This document shows positions 8,104 through 18,343 of a stretch of 64,000 bases of DNA, piece after piece. Both the position numbers and the translations under genes were made by a program. Numbering within the stretch: position 1 is the stretch's first letter; every line of letters starts with the position of its first letter. The DNA is from Bacteroidales bacterium (GTDB lineage Bacteria > Bacteroidota > Bacteroidia > Bacteroidales > Prolixibacteraceae): the NCBI GenBank assembly GCA_012729335.1, contig JAAYDJ010000035.1, forward strand, positions 62,001 to 126,000, written 5' to 3'. A model generated the notes under the pieces. That model was not told the DNA's origin and did not search any database. It saw nothing but the letters and a program-made list of their open reading frames with translations.

Positions 8104-8571
8104 ATGATACGATTTTCCGCCAGATACAATGCCCTGATTGACGACAAGGGAAGGGTAGTCCTTCCCTCGCCGTTTAAGAAACTGATGGGCAGTTTGTCGG
8201 CGGAACCGATTGTCATTGAGAAGGACATCTACAAGCCCTGTCTGAACATTTACCCCCAGAAGGTGCATGAGGAGAGGCTGATGAGCATTGAGTCGAAGCT
8301 CAATCTCTTTGATGAGGGGGACGATGATCTGCTGGCCGATCTGTACGAGAACTTTACCACGGTGACGATGGCCGACAACGGGCGGATCAACATTCCGTCA
8401 GATTTCATGGACCATGCCGGGATCAGCCGGGAGGTGGTCTTTGTGGGGAAAGGGGCCTCGATCACCTTGTGGGACGAGAAGAAGTACCATGAAGCGAAGG
8501 AGATGCGCAAGCCGTTGCGCGAGAGTTTCAGGGAGCGCCTGGCCAATTCACCCGACACCGAGAAGCCATGA
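8104..8571 (+). CDS. mraZ: Transcriptional regulator MraZ
   Basis: A 155-residue AbrB-like protein with two SpoVT/AbrB-type repeats: DDKGRVVLPSPFKKLM near residue 13 and DNGRINIPSDFMDHAGI near residue 90. It is the first gene of the division/cell-wall cluster and is known elsewhere as an autoregulator of that cluster. I chose ATG 8104, preceded by GGTTGGAG, although a TTG at 8095 is in frame. Its last codons overlap the rsmH start (ATGA). It is slightly longer than the usual 140-150 residues because of a basic/acidic C-terminal tail. Confidence 0.95.
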   Translation: MIRFSARYNALIDDKGRVVLPSPFKKLMGSLSAEPIVIEKDIYKPCLNIYPQKVHEERLMSIESKLNLFDEGDDDLLADLYENFTTVTMADNGRINIPSDFMDHAGISREVVFVGKGASITLWDEKKYHEAKEMRKPLRESFRERLANSPDTEKP

Positions 8572-9473
8572 ATCCGTTTCACACGCCGGTCTTGCTGACC
8601 CAGAGTGTTGACGGGCTCAATATCAGGCCCGGAGGCACTTATGTTGACGCCACCTATGGTGGGGGGGGCCATTCACGGGAGATTCTCCGCCGGATGGAGG
8701 GGGGTGTGCTGGTGGCATTCGACCAGGATGAGGCCGCCATGGCCAACCTCTCCGGGGATCCCCGGTTGCTTTTTGTCAGGCAGAATTTCCGTTACCTGAA
8801 GCACTTCCTGCGGTATCATGGACTGGATCAGGCCGATGGGATCCTGGCCGACCTGGGAGTTTCCTCCCATGACTTCGATGAAGCCGGGAGAGGCTTTTCC
8901 TTTCGTTTCGATGCCCCGCTCGACATGCGCATGAACCGCCGCCAAACCCTCACCGCCGCAGAGCTCCTCAACAGCGCCGGGGAAGAGGAACTCCTTTCCC
9001 TATTTCGTGAATACGGCGAAATTTCCCAGGCAGGAAGAGTGGTATCAGCCATTGTCCACGCCCGCAACCGGGAACCCATCCATTCCACCGGTCAGCTCCT
9101 GAAGGCCATCGAAAAGGTGGTCCCCCGTGCCATCGAGAAAAAATTCCTGGCACAGGTATTCCAGGCCCTCCGCATGAAAGTCAATGACGAAACGGGAGCC
9201 CTCGCGGAATTCCTGGAGGCCTCCCTCGACGTGCTCAAACCCGGCGGCAGAATCGCCGTGATCACTTACCACAGCCTCGAAGACCGGATGGTCAAACTCT
9301 TCTTCAGGTCGGGAAACCTCCAGGGCCGCGAAGAAAAGGATTTCTACGGCCACCTGCTCACCCCCTTCCGTTTGGTCAACCGCAAGGTGATCATCCCCGG
9401 TGAAGAGGAAATCAGGGATAACCCGCGCTCGAGAAGCGCTAAACTGAGAATCGCAGAAAAAAACCGGGAGTAA
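8568..9473 (+). CDS. rsmH: 16S rRNA (cytosine1402-N4)-methyltransferase RsmH
   Basis: A 301-residue methyltransferase. HTPVLLTQSVDGL opens the protein, and YVDATYGGGGHSREIL is the SAM-binding motif I. GILADLGVSSHDFDEAGRGF and ITYHSLEDRMVKLFF are further family hallmarks. RsmH N4-methylates C1402 in the ribosomal decoding centre. The length is standard. It overlaps mraZ by four bases and shares one base with the ftsL-like start, indicating translational coupling. Confidence 0.97.
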   Translation: MNPFHTPVLLTQSVDGLNIRPGGTYVDATYGGGGHSREILRRMEGGVLVAFDQDEAAMANLSGDPRLLFVRQNFRYLKHFLRYHGLDQADGILADLGVSSHDFDEAGRGFSFRFDAPLDMRMNRRQTLTAAELLNSAGEEELLSLFREYGEISQAGRVVSAIVHARNREPIHSTGQLLKAIEKVVPRAIEKKFLAQVFQALRMKVNDETGALAEFLEASLDVLKPGGRIAVITYHSLEDRMVKLFFRSGNLQGREEKDFYGHLLTPFRLVNRKVIIPGEEEIRDNPRSRSAKLRIAEKNRE

Positions 9474-9832
9474 TGGCAGAAAAAAACAAAACCAACGGGA
9501 AAAGCCGCCCCAGGGTAAGTTCCTTTTTGCGCGGGACCATTCTCACCAATGAAAAGGTAACGCGGCAGTTCCCGTTTCTGGTTTTCCTGGTCTTTCTCGG
9601 ACTGGTCAGTATCACCAATGGGTACCGCTCCGAAAAAGTGATCAGGGAAATTGAAGTTCTTCAGGACACCATCGACGACCTGAGGTCGCAGTCAATCACC
9701 AACTCGGCGAAGTTGATGCACATGAGCAAGCCTTCGGAGGTCGTGCGAAAGGTGGAACAGGCAGGGTTGGGACTCCGCGAGCAGGTGCGTGCCCCAGGCA
9801 AGATTGTGGTCAGCAAAAGAAGGAAAAAATGA
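9473..9832 (+). CDS. ftsL: FtsL-like cell division protein
   Basis: A 119-residue bitopic protein: a basic cytoplasmic N terminus, one membrane segment (FPFLVFLVFLGLVSITNGY, residues 40-58), then a short coiled-coil-like periplasmic part (EIEVLQDTIDDLRSQ) and a basic end. Size, topology and position between rsmH and ftsI identify it as FtsL, part of the FtsQLB complex that activates septal peptidoglycan synthesis. Sequence similarity within FtsL is normally weak, so context carries the call. It overlaps ftsI by four bases. Confidence 0.85.
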   Translation: MAEKNKTNGKSRPRVSSFLRGTILTNEKVTRQFPFLVFLVFLGLVSITNGYRSEKVIREIEVLQDTIDDLRSQSITNSAKLMHMSKPSEVVRKVEQAGLGLREQVRAPGKIVVSKRRKK

Positions 9833-11949
9833 ACAGCCGCAACCACATAGTCACCCGGTTTGCCCTGCTCTATCTGCTGATGTTGAGTCTGGGCGTCGCC
9901 ATTCTGGTCAAGGTTTTCGCCGTTCAGACCATAAAGACCGACAGGTGGGAGCAAATCGCCGACAACCTGACCAATTACACGGTTTCCCTGGATCCCAACC
10001 GGGGGAATATCTGCGCTGATGACGGAAACGTGCTGGCGACCTCGGTCCCGGGCTATTATATCCGGATAGACCTGGCAGCTCCCGGTGTTCGCAAGATCTA
10101 TGACGCCCAAAGCGATTCACTGGCGATCAAGCTCGCCTCGTTTTTCAGGCATCTGCCGGCCAGTGAGGTGAAGCGGAGAATGGATGCCGCCTATCGCCAG
10201 AGAGACCGGGGCTATCTGCTCACCCCCCGTAAAATTGATTACAACGAACTTCAGGTGATCAAAAAATTCCCGGTTCTGCGCAGGGGGGCCTTTGGTGGCG
10301 GCCGCATTATCGAACAGGAGAACAAACGGGTGCTGCCCCTGGGGAAACTGGCTTCGCGGACCGTGGGGACCCTCAACAAGGGGGCTGCAGACCAGGGCAC
10401 CACGATTGCCGGAAATACCGGCATCGAACAGGCCTTTGAGGAATACCTGCGGGGAAAGAGCGGCGTGGGCTACCGCCAGAACCTCTCAGGAAGGTGGGTC
10501 AACCGTATTGAAATAGAACCCCGTGACGGCATGGACATCATGACCAACCTCAACGTCAGATACCAGGACATCACCGAAAGCGCCCTGGAAAGACAACTCA
10601 TTGCCAGCCACGCCGAATGGGGCACCGCCATCCTCATGGAGGTCAAAACCGGAAAAATCAAGGCCATGGCCAACCTGGGACGCAAATCCCCGGGCTATTA
10701 CGATGAAATTTACAACTACGCCCTGGGCGATGCCGGCTGCTATGAACCCGGCTCAACCTTCAAACTGATGTCCCTGATGGTCGCCCTGGAACACGGACTG
10801 GTCGACACCAGCCAGGTGTTTGACACAGGCAACGGCTCCTGGAAATACCGCGACCGCACCATCTATGACAGCGACTTCGGCAAAGGAACCCATGGCCCTA
10901 TGTCGGTCAAGCAGATCTTTGAAAAATCGTCCAATGTCGGCGTGGCCAAAATCATCACCTCCTGCTACGACAAAGATCCGCAGAAGTTCGTCGACGCCAT
11001 TCACGACATGGGGGTCACCGACCCCATCGACACCGAACTTACCGGCGAAGGAATCCCCTTTTTCAAATATCCGGGAGACAAGGACTGGTGGGGAACGACC
11101 CTGGCCTGGATGTCCTATGGCTACGAAAGCAAAATGACCCCCCTGCAGATCCTCACTTTTTACAATGCCGTAGCCAACGACGGTAAAATGGTGAAACCCT
11201 GGATCGTCAGGGAAATCCAGGACAAGGGGGATGTCGTGGAACGCATGGGACCCAAGACCCTGAAACATGCGGTGGCCTCCAGATCAACCATTAAGAAGGC
11301 GCAGAAAATGTTGGAAGGGGTGTGCGACCACGGCACCGGAAAATCCATTCAGAGCGATATCGTCAGAATCGCAGGCAAAACGGGCACCGCCCAGATCTCC
11401 TCGGGTGGAGGATACGGCAAAGGGCTTTACCTGGCCTCCTTTGTCGGGTATTTCCCGGCGGAGGAACCGGTCTACTCGATGATCGTCACGGTCAACAGAC
11501 CCCAGGGCGCCTATTACGGCGGGGCCGTGGCAGGCCCGGTTTTCCGGGAGGTAGCCGAAAAAGTCTTCGCCATCCACCAGAAATTCAATACCCTGGAAGA
11601 AGAGGAGGAGGAGGACGCCCCGGAACCGCTCCCCGACATTAAAAACGGGAACACCCGCGATGTGGTGGCCGTTATGCGCTCCCTCGACGTGGACTTCAAG
11701 GGGAGAAAACCCAGAACCCCCCTGGCGGGTATTGAAAAAGACACGGAAGGAATTGCCCTGAAGGAGATCCAGATCAGAGAAAACCAGGTCCCTGATGTGA
11801 GGGGAATGGGTGCCCGGGATGCCGTCTTCCTGCTCGAAAAATCAGGTCTCCAGGTGAGAATCAGCGGCATCGGTAAGGTAAAAAGCCAATCGCTGCTTCC
11901 CGGATACAAACATAAAAAAGGACAAACCATCACCTTAACCATGGGATAG
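9829..11949 (+). CDS. ftsI: Septal peptidoglycan transpeptidase FtsI (PBP3) with PASTA domain
   Basis: A 706-residue class B penicillin-binding protein. It has a membrane anchor at residues 8-30, a dimerisation domain, then the transpeptidase with S309-T-F-K312, S367-S-N369 and K517-T-G-T520. An acidic stretch (TLEEEEEEDAPEP) follows, and the protein ends in one PASTA domain from about residue 650 (VPDVRGMGARDAVFLLEKSG). It cross-links septal peptidoglycan together with FtsW. A PASTA-bearing FtsI is usual in Bacteroidota but not in proteobacteria. The start overlaps ftsL (ATGA). Confidence 0.95.
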   Translation: MNSRNHIVTRFALLYLLMLSLGVAILVKVFAVQTIKTDRWEQIADNLTNYTVSLDPNRGNICADDGNVLATSVPGYYIRIDLAAPGVRKIYDAQSDSLAIKLASFFRHLPASEVKRRMDAAYRQRDRGYLLTPRKIDYNELQVIKKFPVLRRGAFGGGRIIEQENKRVLPLGKLASRTVGTLNKGAADQGTTIAGNTGIEQAFEEYLRGKSGVGYRQNLSGRWVNRIEIEPRDGMDIMTNLNVRYQDITESALERQLIASHAEWGTAILMEVKTGKIKAMANLGRKSPGYYDEIYNYALGDAGCYEPGSTFKLMSLMVALEHGLVDTSQVFDTGNGSWKYRDRTIYDSDFGKGTHGPMSVKQIFEKSSNVGVAKIITSCYDKDPQKFVDAIHDMGVTDPIDTELTGEGIPFFKYPGDKDWWGTTLAWMSYGYESKMTPLQILTFYNAVANDGKMVKPWIVREIQDKGDVVERMGPKTLKHAVASRSTIKKAQKMLEGVCDHGTGKSIQSDIVRIAGKTGTAQISSGGGYGKGLYLASFVGYFPAEEPVYSMIVTVNRPQGAYYGGAVAGPVFREVAEKVFAIHQKFNTLEEEEEEDAPEPLPDIKNGNTRDVVAVMRSLDVDFKGRKPRTPLAGIEKDTEGIALKEIQIRENQVPDVRGMGARDAVFLLEKSGLQVRISGIGKVKSQSLLPGYKHKKGQTITLTMG

Positions 11950-11953
11950 GCAA

Positions 11954-13420
11954 ATGCAAGCAAAGAAATGGTCAGACATCGCCCCGGGAAAGGGTCTCCT
12001 GGAGCTTTCGGGAGACGGGGAGATCCTCATTTCGGGGATCGCCTTTGATTCCAGGAAAGTGGAACCCGGGTTTCTGTTCGTGGCACAGCGGGGTACCCAT
12101 GCCGACGGGCACCTCTATATCGCTGCGGCTGTCGCCCGGGGTGCCGTGGCTGTCGTCTGCGAAACGTTCCCTGACGAACGGCAGTCGGGGGTGCTGTATG
12201 TCAGGGTCGAAGACGCCGGGGAGGCCCTGGGTTGGATCGCCGCCGCCTGGCACGACTTTCCCTCCGAAAAAATAAAGGTGGTTGGAGTCACCGGTACCAA
12301 CGGCAAAACCAGCATCGCCACCCTCTCCTACAGGCTCTTCACCCGGCTGGGATTTCCTTCGGGGCTCATCTCTACCATCTCGGTGATCATCGGCACCACG
12401 GCCGAAACGGCCACCCATACCACCCCCGATGCCCTCCGCCTGCAGGAAATCCTCGCCGCCATGGCCGGGGCCGGCTGCGCATACTGTTTCATGGAGGTCA
12501 GTTCCCATGCCGTAGTACAGAAACGCATCGCCGGCATCCGCTTTTCCGGGGGAATCTTCACCAATCTCACCCATGACCACCTCGACTACCACAAGACCTT
12601 TTCCGAATACCTCAGGGCCAAGAAGGCGTTCTTTGACGGATTGGACGAGACGGCGTTCGCCCTGACCAACCTCGACGATAAAAACGGGCCCGTCATGGTC
12701 CAGAACTGCCGCGCAGCCGTTCATACTTTTTCCACCAGGGCCATGGCCGGCTTCCGCTGCAAGGTGCTGGAAAGCCATTTCGAAGGAATGCTGGTGACCA
12801 TCGACGGCAGGGAGGTGTGGCTGCGCTTCGTGGGGAAATTCAACGCCTCCAACCTGCTGGCCGTATACGGCACGGCGGTGTTGCTGGGTCGCGATCCCGG
12901 GGAAGTCCTGGAAATCATCAGCGAGCTCACACCGGTGCAGGGCCGCTTCGAGGCCATCCGCAGCCGCGAGGGAATTATGGCCATCGTCGACTATGCCCAC
13001 ACCCCCGATGCCCTGAAAAATGTGCTTTCAGCCATCGGGGAGATCCGCAGCGGCACCCAAAAAGTGATCACGGTGGTGGGCGCCGGCGGCGACCGCGACC
13101 GTACCAAACGCCCCGAGATGGCCCGCGAAGCCCTCCAGGGCAGCGACAGGGTCATTCTCACCTCAGACAACCCCCGTACAGAACTCCCCGAAGCGATCAT
13201 CCATGACATGGAAGCCGGCATCGACCAGGCCAACCGTCACAGGGTGATCTCCATCGTCAACCGCAGGGAAGCCATAAAAACCGCCTGCATGATGGCCAGC
13301 CCCGGCGACATCATCCTCGTGGCCGGAAAAGGCCACGAAAACTACCAGGAAATCAACGGCATCAAAACCCATTTCGACGACAAGGAGGTCCTCAGCGAAA
13401 TCTTTGGAATCGACCAGTAA
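11954..13420 (+). CDS. murE: UDP-MurNAc-L-Ala-D-Glu:meso-diaminopimelate ligase MurE
   Basis: A 488-residue Mur ligase. The ATP-binding loop is [15 protein letters not shown] near residue 113, and the central domain ends in [14 protein letters not shown]. The C-terminal D405-N-P-R408 motif recognises meso-diaminopimelate, so this organism should have DAP-type peptidoglycan. The enzyme adds the third residue of the stem peptide in the cytoplasm. The gap to ftsI is four bases and to mraY eleven. Confidence 0.97.
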   Translation: MQAKKWSDIAPGKGLLELSGDGEILISGIAFDSRKVEPGFLFVAQRGTHADGHLYIAAAVARGAVAVVCETFPDERQSGVLYVRVEDAGEALGWIAAAWHDFPSEKIKVVGVTGTNGKTSIATLSYRLFTRLGFPSGLISTISVIIGTTAETATHTTPDALRLQEILAAMAGAGCAYCFMEVSSHAVVQKRIAGIRFSGGIFTNLTHDHLDYHKTFSEYLRAKKAFFDGLDETAFALTNLDDKNGPVMVQNCRAAVHTFSTRAMAGFRCKVLESHFEGMLVTIDGREVWLRFVGKFNASNLLAVYGTAVLLGRDPGEVLEIISELTPVQGRFEAIRSREGIMAIVDYAHTPDALKNVLSAIGEIRSGTQKVITVVGAGGDRDRTKRPEMAREALQGSDRVILTSDNPRTELPEAIIHDMEAGIDQANRHRVISIVNRREAIKTACMMASPGDIILVAGKGHENYQEINGIKTHFDDKEVLSEIFGIDQ

Positions 13421-13431
13421 TACCAGGCCTA

Positions 13432-14682
13432 ATGCTCTACTACCTCTACGAATGGCTTAAAGAATACCAGGTCCCGGGCATCGGGATGGCGCAATACATC
13501 TCCTTCCGCACAGCAGGGGCCATCATCCTGTCGCTGATCATCACCACAGCTTACGGGAAAAAACTGATCAGGTACCTGCACAAAAAACAGATCGGGGAAG
13601 AGATCCGCGATCTGGGACTCGAGGGCCAGCTCCAGAAGAAAGGGACCCCCACCATGGGAGGGATCATCATTCTGGCGGGCATCATCATTCCCACCCTTCT
13701 TTTTGCGCAGGTAGGCAACATATACATCATCCTGATGCTGGTCACCACCATTTGGCTGGGACTGATCGGTTTTGCCGACGATTACATCAAGGTATTCCGG
13801 AAAAACAAACAGGGGCTGGCCGGGAGGTTCAAGATTCTGGGGCAGATCAGTCTGGGGCTGATGGTGGTGGCCACCCTGCTGCTCAGCTCTGAAGTGGTGA
13901 TCCGCGAACCGGTAAAGTCGCGTACCGGAGAGGAGATGAAGGAGCTGGTCGTCGACCCTGAGTCGGGGGAGCAGCACGTGCAGATTGCCACCCATGAGGT
14001 CAAATCGACCAAGACCACCATTCCCTTTATCAAGAAAAACGAGTTTGACTATGCCTGGCTGGTGAGTTGGGCCGGCGGCGACGCCAACTGGCTTCGCTGG
14101 TTCGTGTATGCGGTGGCGGTGATCCTGATCATCGTGGCCGTATCGAATGCGGCCAACCTGACCGACGGCATCGATGGCCTGGCTACGGGCACCTCGGCCA
14201 TCTCCGGAGCCGCCCTGGGAATCCTTGCCTATGTAAGCGGCAACGTCATCTACTCCAATTACCTTAACATCATGTATATCCCCAACCTGGGAGAGCTCAC
14301 CGTCTTCATCGGGGCCTTCATTGGCGCCACCGTGGGGTTCCTCTGGTATAACTCCTACCCCGCCCAAATCTTCATGGGCGACACGGGAAGCCTTGCCCTG
14401 GGGGGCATCCTCGCCGTTATCTCGGTGATCATCCGCAAGGAGATCCTCATCCCCCTCCTCTGCGGCATCTTCCTGATCGAAAACCTGAGCGTGGTCATGC
14501 AGGTCTCCTGGTTCAAATATACCAAACGAAAGTACGGGGAAGGCCGGCGCATCTTCCTGATGAGCCCCATACACCACCACTTCCAGAAAAAAGGAATTCC
14601 CGAACCCAAAATCGTCACCCGTTTCTGGATCATCGGGATCATCCTGGCCGTGGTATCCATCGTCACCCTGAAAATCAGATAG
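13432..14682 (+). CDS. mraY: Phospho-MurNAc-pentapeptide translocase MraY
   Basis: A 416-residue polytopic membrane enzyme with [23 protein letters not shown], the [12 protein letters not shown] block and the [15 protein letters not shown] signature close to the end. MraY transfers phospho-MurNAc-pentapeptide to undecaprenyl phosphate, forming lipid I. As in other Bacteroidota, the protein is longer than the about 360 residues of E. coli MraY, with an additional hydrophilic loop around residues 155-215. Confidence 0.97.
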   Translation: MLYYLYEWLKEYQVPGIGMAQYISFRTAGAIILSLIITTAYGKKLIRYLHKKQIGEEIRDLGLEGQLQKKGTPTMGGIIILAGIIIPTLLFAQVGNIYIILMLVTTIWLGLIGFADDYIKVFRKNKQGLAGRFKILGQISLGLMVVATLLLSSEVVIREPVKSRTGEEMKELVVDPESGEQHVQIATHEVKSTKTTIPFIKKNEFDYAWLVSWAGGDANWLRWFVYAVAVILIIVAVSNAANLTDGIDGLATGTSAISGAALGILAYVSGNVIYSNYLNIMYIPNLGELTVFIGAFIGATVGFLWYNSYPAQIFMGDTGSLALGGILAVISVIIRKEILIPLLCGIFLIENLSVVMQVSWFKYTKRKYGEGRRIFLMSPIHHHFQKKGIPEPKIVTRFWIIGIILAVVSIVTLKIR

Positions 14683-14683
14683 C

Positions 14684-16021
14684 ATGAAGGAGAGGATCGT
14701 CATACTGGGTGCGGGGGAAAGCGGAACGGGAGCGGCCATTCTGGCCTTGAAGAAGGGCTGTGAGGTTTTTGTCTCCGATGCGGGAAAGATCAGGGAGAAA
14801 TATAGGAAAACCCTGGAGGAATACGGCGTGGAGTGGGAAGAAGGCGCCCACACCATAGAGCGGGTGCTTGCGGCTACCCTGGTCATTAAAAGTCCGGGGA
14901 TTCCCGAAAAGGCACCGGTGATGCAGGCGGTCAGGGCTCAGGGGATTCCGGTGGTGTCAGAAATCGAGTTTGCCGCCCGGCATACCCGTGCCCTGAAAAT
15001 ATGCATCACCGGCAGCAACGGCAAAACCACCACCACCCTGTTGATTCACCACATGCTGAAAAAAGCCGGCATCAATGCCGGTCTGGCCGGCAATGTGGGC
15101 AGCAGCTTCGCCCGCCAGGTCGCCGAAGAGGAGCATGCCGTGTACGTCATCGAACTGAGCAGTTTCCAGCTCGACGACATGTATGACTTCAGGGCGGAAG
15201 TGGCTGTGCTCATGAACATCACTCCTGACCACCTCGACCGCTATAACTACCGGATGCAGAACTACGTCGATGCCAAATTCAGGATCACCCGTAACCAGAC
15301 CCCTGACGACTGGTTCATCTATTTCGCCGATGACGAGGTGATCTCCAGGGAACTGGCCCGCCGCCAGCTGGCCGCCACCTGCATCCCCTTCTCCCTGGGC
15401 CCGCGACACGGTGACGGCGCAGGAATCCTTAACGATCACATTGATATCCATATTCATAAAAACCGGTTCAGCATGTCAATACTGGATTTAGCATTACAAG
15501 GAAAACACAACGCCTGCAATTCGATGGCCGCCGCCATTTCGGGCATGGTTGTGGGCATCAGGAACGAAAGAATCAGGGAAAGCCTGACCGATTTCCAGGG
15601 GGTGGAACACCGCCTCGAGAGGTTCCTGAAGGTACACGGCATCGAGTTCATCAACGACTCCAAAGCCACCAACGTCAACTCGACCTGGTATGCCCTGGAA
15701 AGCATGACCCACCCCGTGGTGTGGATCGCCGGCGGCGTCGACAAGGGCAACGACTACACCATGCTCTGCGACCTGGTACGTGAAAAAGTCAAGGCCATCG
15801 TCTGCCTTGGCGTCGACAACGCCAAAATCCATAAGGCCTTCGACGGCATGGTCAAAAACATCGTCGACGCTTCCAGCATGGCCGAAGCGGTAAAATCGGC
15901 CTATTACCTGGCCCGCAACGGCGATACAGTGCTCCTCTCGCCGGCCTGTGCCAGTTTTGACCTCTTCGAGAACTACGAAGACCGTGGCCATCAGTTTAAA
16001 CAGGAAGTACGCAACCTCTGA
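14684..16021 (+). CDS. murD: UDP-MurNAc-L-alanine:D-glutamate ligase MurD
   Basis: A 445-residue Mur ligase with N-terminal Rossmann motif VILGAGESGTGAAIL, ATP loop ITGSNGKTTTTLLIHH near residue 108, NDSKATNVNSTWYAL and a C-terminal LLSPACASFDLF block. This SPACASFD motif is characteristic of MurD. It adds D-glutamate to UDP-MurNAc-L-Ala. The start lies one base after the mraY stop. Confidence 0.97.
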   Translation: MKERIVILGAGESGTGAAILALKKGCEVFVSDAGKIREKYRKTLEEYGVEWEEGAHTIERVLAATLVIKSPGIPEKAPVMQAVRAQGIPVVSEIEFAARHTRALKICITGSNGKTTTTLLIHHMLKKAGINAGLAGNVGSSFARQVAEEEHAVYVIELSSFQLDDMYDFRAEVAVLMNITPDHLDRYNYRMQNYVDAKFRITRNQTPDDWFIYFADDEVISRELARRQLAATCIPFSLGPRHGDGAGILNDHIDIHIHKNRFSMSILDLALQGKHNACNSMAAAISGMVVGIRNERIRESLTDFQGVEHRLERFLKVHGIEFINDSKATNVNSTWYALESMTHPVVWIAGGVDKGNDYTMLCDLVREKVKAIVCLGVDNAKIHKAFDGMVKNIVDASSMAEAVKSAYYLARNGDTVLLSPACASFDLFENYEDRGHQFKQEVRNL

Positions 16022-16031
16022 CCACCCCGCG

Positions 16032-17240
16032 ATGAAAATCAACACCAGGAAACTCATCAGGGGAGACAAGATCCTCTGGATCCTGCTCCTGCTGCTGTCG
16101 ATGCTCTCGCTGCTGATCGTCTACAGCGCCACCGGAGCCCTGGCCTTCCGGCAGGCCGGGGGAAATACCTTTCACTTCCTGGTCAGGCAAATTGTCTTCC
16201 TGGGACTGGGATTCGGGATCATCGTCATCATGGTCAATGTGGTGCAGGTCAGAATTTATTCGATGATCGCACGGGCTATGGTCGCAGTGAGCATCCTGCT
16301 GCTGATGCTGGCCCTGGGCCTTAAGCTGGCGGGCATGGCCGGAGATTCCACGGGAAGAACCCTCAACCTGGGCTTTTTCTCCTTTCAGCCCGCAGAATTC
16401 GCCAAACTGGCCCTGGTCATTTATGCAGCCAAGATCCTGGGTATCCAGGAGGGCTCTGAAGAAGGCCTCCGCAATGCCTTCTGGAAAATCCTCATCGTGG
16501 CGGGAATCATCTGCGCCCTCATCTCCCTCTCCAACTTCTCCACGGCAGCCCTGCTCTTCGGCACGGTGATGAGCATGATGTTCGTGGGCCGCATTCCATT
16601 CCGCTACCTGCTGATGGTCGTGGGAGCCGCCCTGGTCATGTTGGTGGCCATCTATTTCATGGCCGACAAACTCGACCACCTTCCCTCCCGATTCGGAACG
16701 GTCAGGGGCAGGATCGAAAGGTTTCTGCATGGCGATCCGGCAGCAGAAAAAGGAATCACCCAGGCCGACTATGCCAAGCTGGCCATCTACGAGGGAGGAT
16801 TCATCGGCAAGGGACCCGGCAATTCCGATGTGGCCAATTACATGGCTGCCGCATACAACGACTTCATCTACGCCATCATTATCGAAGAATACGGCCTCAT
16901 GGGCGGCACCGTCCTTCTCCTGCTTTACATGATTCTTTTTTTCAGGGGAATCATGATTGTCAGGCGTACCAACCGCACCTTCCCCGCCTATCTGGTCACC
17001 GGGCTCACCCTGATGCTCGTTTACCAGGCTATGGTGAACATGGGAGTCTCCTCGGGAGTCTTTCCGGTGACCGGGCAGCCCCTGCCCTGGGTCAGCATGG
17101 GGGGAACCTCCCTGCTTTTCACCTCAGTGGCTTTCGGATGCATCATCAGCGTGAGCTATCAAAACCAGAGAAACAGCCAGATGACGGCCGAACCGGCCGT
17201 GCAGGTGGCCGTTCCCGAAGAAGACCAGGAGATCGGCTAA
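16032..17240 (+). CDS. ftsW: Lipid II polymerase / division protein FtsW
   Basis: A SEDS-family protein of about 402 residues with roughly ten membrane segments, starting MKINTRKLIRGDKILWILLL. Family blocks visible are FFSFQPAEFAKLALVIYAAK and the C-terminal GVFPVTGQPLPWVSMGGTS. FtsW polymerises septal glycan strands with FtsI. The open frame continues upstream inside murD, but ATG 16032 gives the correct cytoplasmic N terminus. The stop codon shares one base with the murG start. Confidence 0.95.
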   Translation: MKINTRKLIRGDKILWILLLLLSMLSLLIVYSATGALAFRQAGGNTFHFLVRQIVFLGLGFGIIVIMVNVVQVRIYSMIARAMVAVSILLLMLALGLKLAGMAGDSTGRTLNLGFFSFQPAEFAKLALVIYAAKILGIQEGSEEGLRNAFWKILIVAGIICALISLSNFSTAALLFGTVMSMMFVGRIPFRYLLMVVGAALVMLVAIYFMADKLDHLPSRFGTVRGRIERFLHGDPAAEKGITQADYAKLAIYEGGFIGKGPGNSDVANYMAAAYNDFIYAIIIEEYGLMGGTVLLLLYMILFFRGIMIVRRTNRTFPAYLVTGLTLMLVYQAMVNMGVSSGVFPVTGQPLPWVSMGGTSLLFTSVAFGCIISVSYQNQRNSQMTAEPAVQVAVPEEDQEIG

Positions 17241-18343
17241 TGGAAAAACTGAAAGTGATCATCAGCGGAGGCGGAACCGGGGGGCATATCTTCCCGGCGC
17301 TGTCCATTGCAGGAGAGCTCAAAAAGCGGGTGCCGGGGTGTGACATCTTGTTTGTGGGAGCCCTCGGCCGCATGGAGATGGAGAAGGTACCCGCCGCAGG
17401 ATACCCCATTATCGGCCTGCCGGTGATGGGTTTTCCCCGGAAACCGGGTGTGGCCATGGTCAAATTCGGGGTAATGCTGTTGCGCAGTATGATAAAAGCC
17501 CGCAGGATCATCAGGGAATTCGGGCCCGACCTGGCCATCGGGGTAGGCGGCTACGCCAGTGGTCCCCTGTTGCGGGCCGCTGTCGCCCGGAAAATCCCCG
17601 CCCTGATCCAGGAACAGAACTCCTGGGCAGGCGTCACCAACCAGCTCCTGGCCAAAAAAGCCGCCAGGGTATGTGTAGCCTATGAGGGCATGGAGCGCTT
17701 CTTTCCGGCTGGAAAAATCGTCCTCACAGGCAATCCCGTCAGGGAAAACCTCCTGGCTCCGGGCCAGAACCGCACCCAGGCCCTCGCCCATTTCGGGCTG
17801 CCCGAAGGGGAAAAGGTCCTTCTCATCACGGGTGGTAGCCTGGGAGCCCGCTCCCTCAACGAGGCCGTCCTGGCCAACCTCAGTACCATCAGGGAAGCCT
17901 CCTGGAAGGTCATCTGGCAAACCGGATCCCTCTACTACGGGGAGATGATAAACAAAACCGCCGGCCACCTGCCCGATAACCTCCTGATTTATAAATTCCT
18001 TGACCGGATGGACCTGGCTTACCTGGCCGCCGGAGTGGTGGTTTCCCGTGCCGGTGCCGGCACCATCAGCGAACTCTGCATCGCCGGGTTACCGGCGATA
18101 CTGGTCCCCTCCCCCAACGTCGCCGAAGACCACCAAACCCGCAACGCCATGGCCCTGGTCGAAAAAAACGCAGCCATCATGATCAGGGATGCCGCCATCA
18201 AGGAAGAACTCTTCCCTATGGTGGCACGCCTGATGGAAGACCCCGCAGAACGCGGCACCCTCTCCGTAAATATCAAAAAACTCGCCTTGCCCGGCGCTAC
18301 CGCACAAATCGTCGACGAGGCCCTGCGACTGATCAGAAAATGA
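17240..18343 (+). CDS. murG: UDP-GlcNAc:lipid I N-acetylglucosaminyltransferase MurG
   Basis: A 367-residue GT28 glycosyltransferase starting MEKLKVIISGGGTGGHIFPA, the glycine-rich loop of MurG. GVGGYASGPLLRAA, ITGGSLGARSLNEAV and VVSRAGAGTISELCIAGLPA are the other family motifs. MurG converts lipid I to lipid II at the inner membrane face. ATG 17240 is used because the glycine loop normally lies within the first 15 residues; the frame upstream overlaps ftsW. It overlaps murC by four bases. Confidence 0.97.
   Translation: MEKLKVIISGGGTGGHIFPALSIAGELKKRVPGCDILFVGALGRMEMEKVPAAGYPIIGLPVMGFPRKPGVAMVKFGVMLLRSMIKARRIIREFGPDLAIGVGGYASGPLLRAAVARKIPALIQEQNSWAGVTNQLLAKKAARVCVAYEGMERFFPAGKIVLTGNPVRENLLAPGQNRTQALAHFGLPEGEKVLLITGGSLGARSLNEAVLANLSTIREASWKVIWQTGSLYYGEMINKTAGHLPDNLLIYKFLDRMDLAYLAAGVVVSRAGAGTISELCIAGLPAILVPSPNVAEDHQTRNAMALVEKNAAIMIRDAAIKEELFPMVARLMEDPAERGTLSVNIKKLALPGATAQIVDEALRLIRK

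Noticed and set aside
13429-14886. Open frame of 485 codons opposite mraY and the start of murD
   Set aside because: mraY and murD motifs on the plus strand are complete; the antisense frame shows only charged repeats such as DDQGHR.
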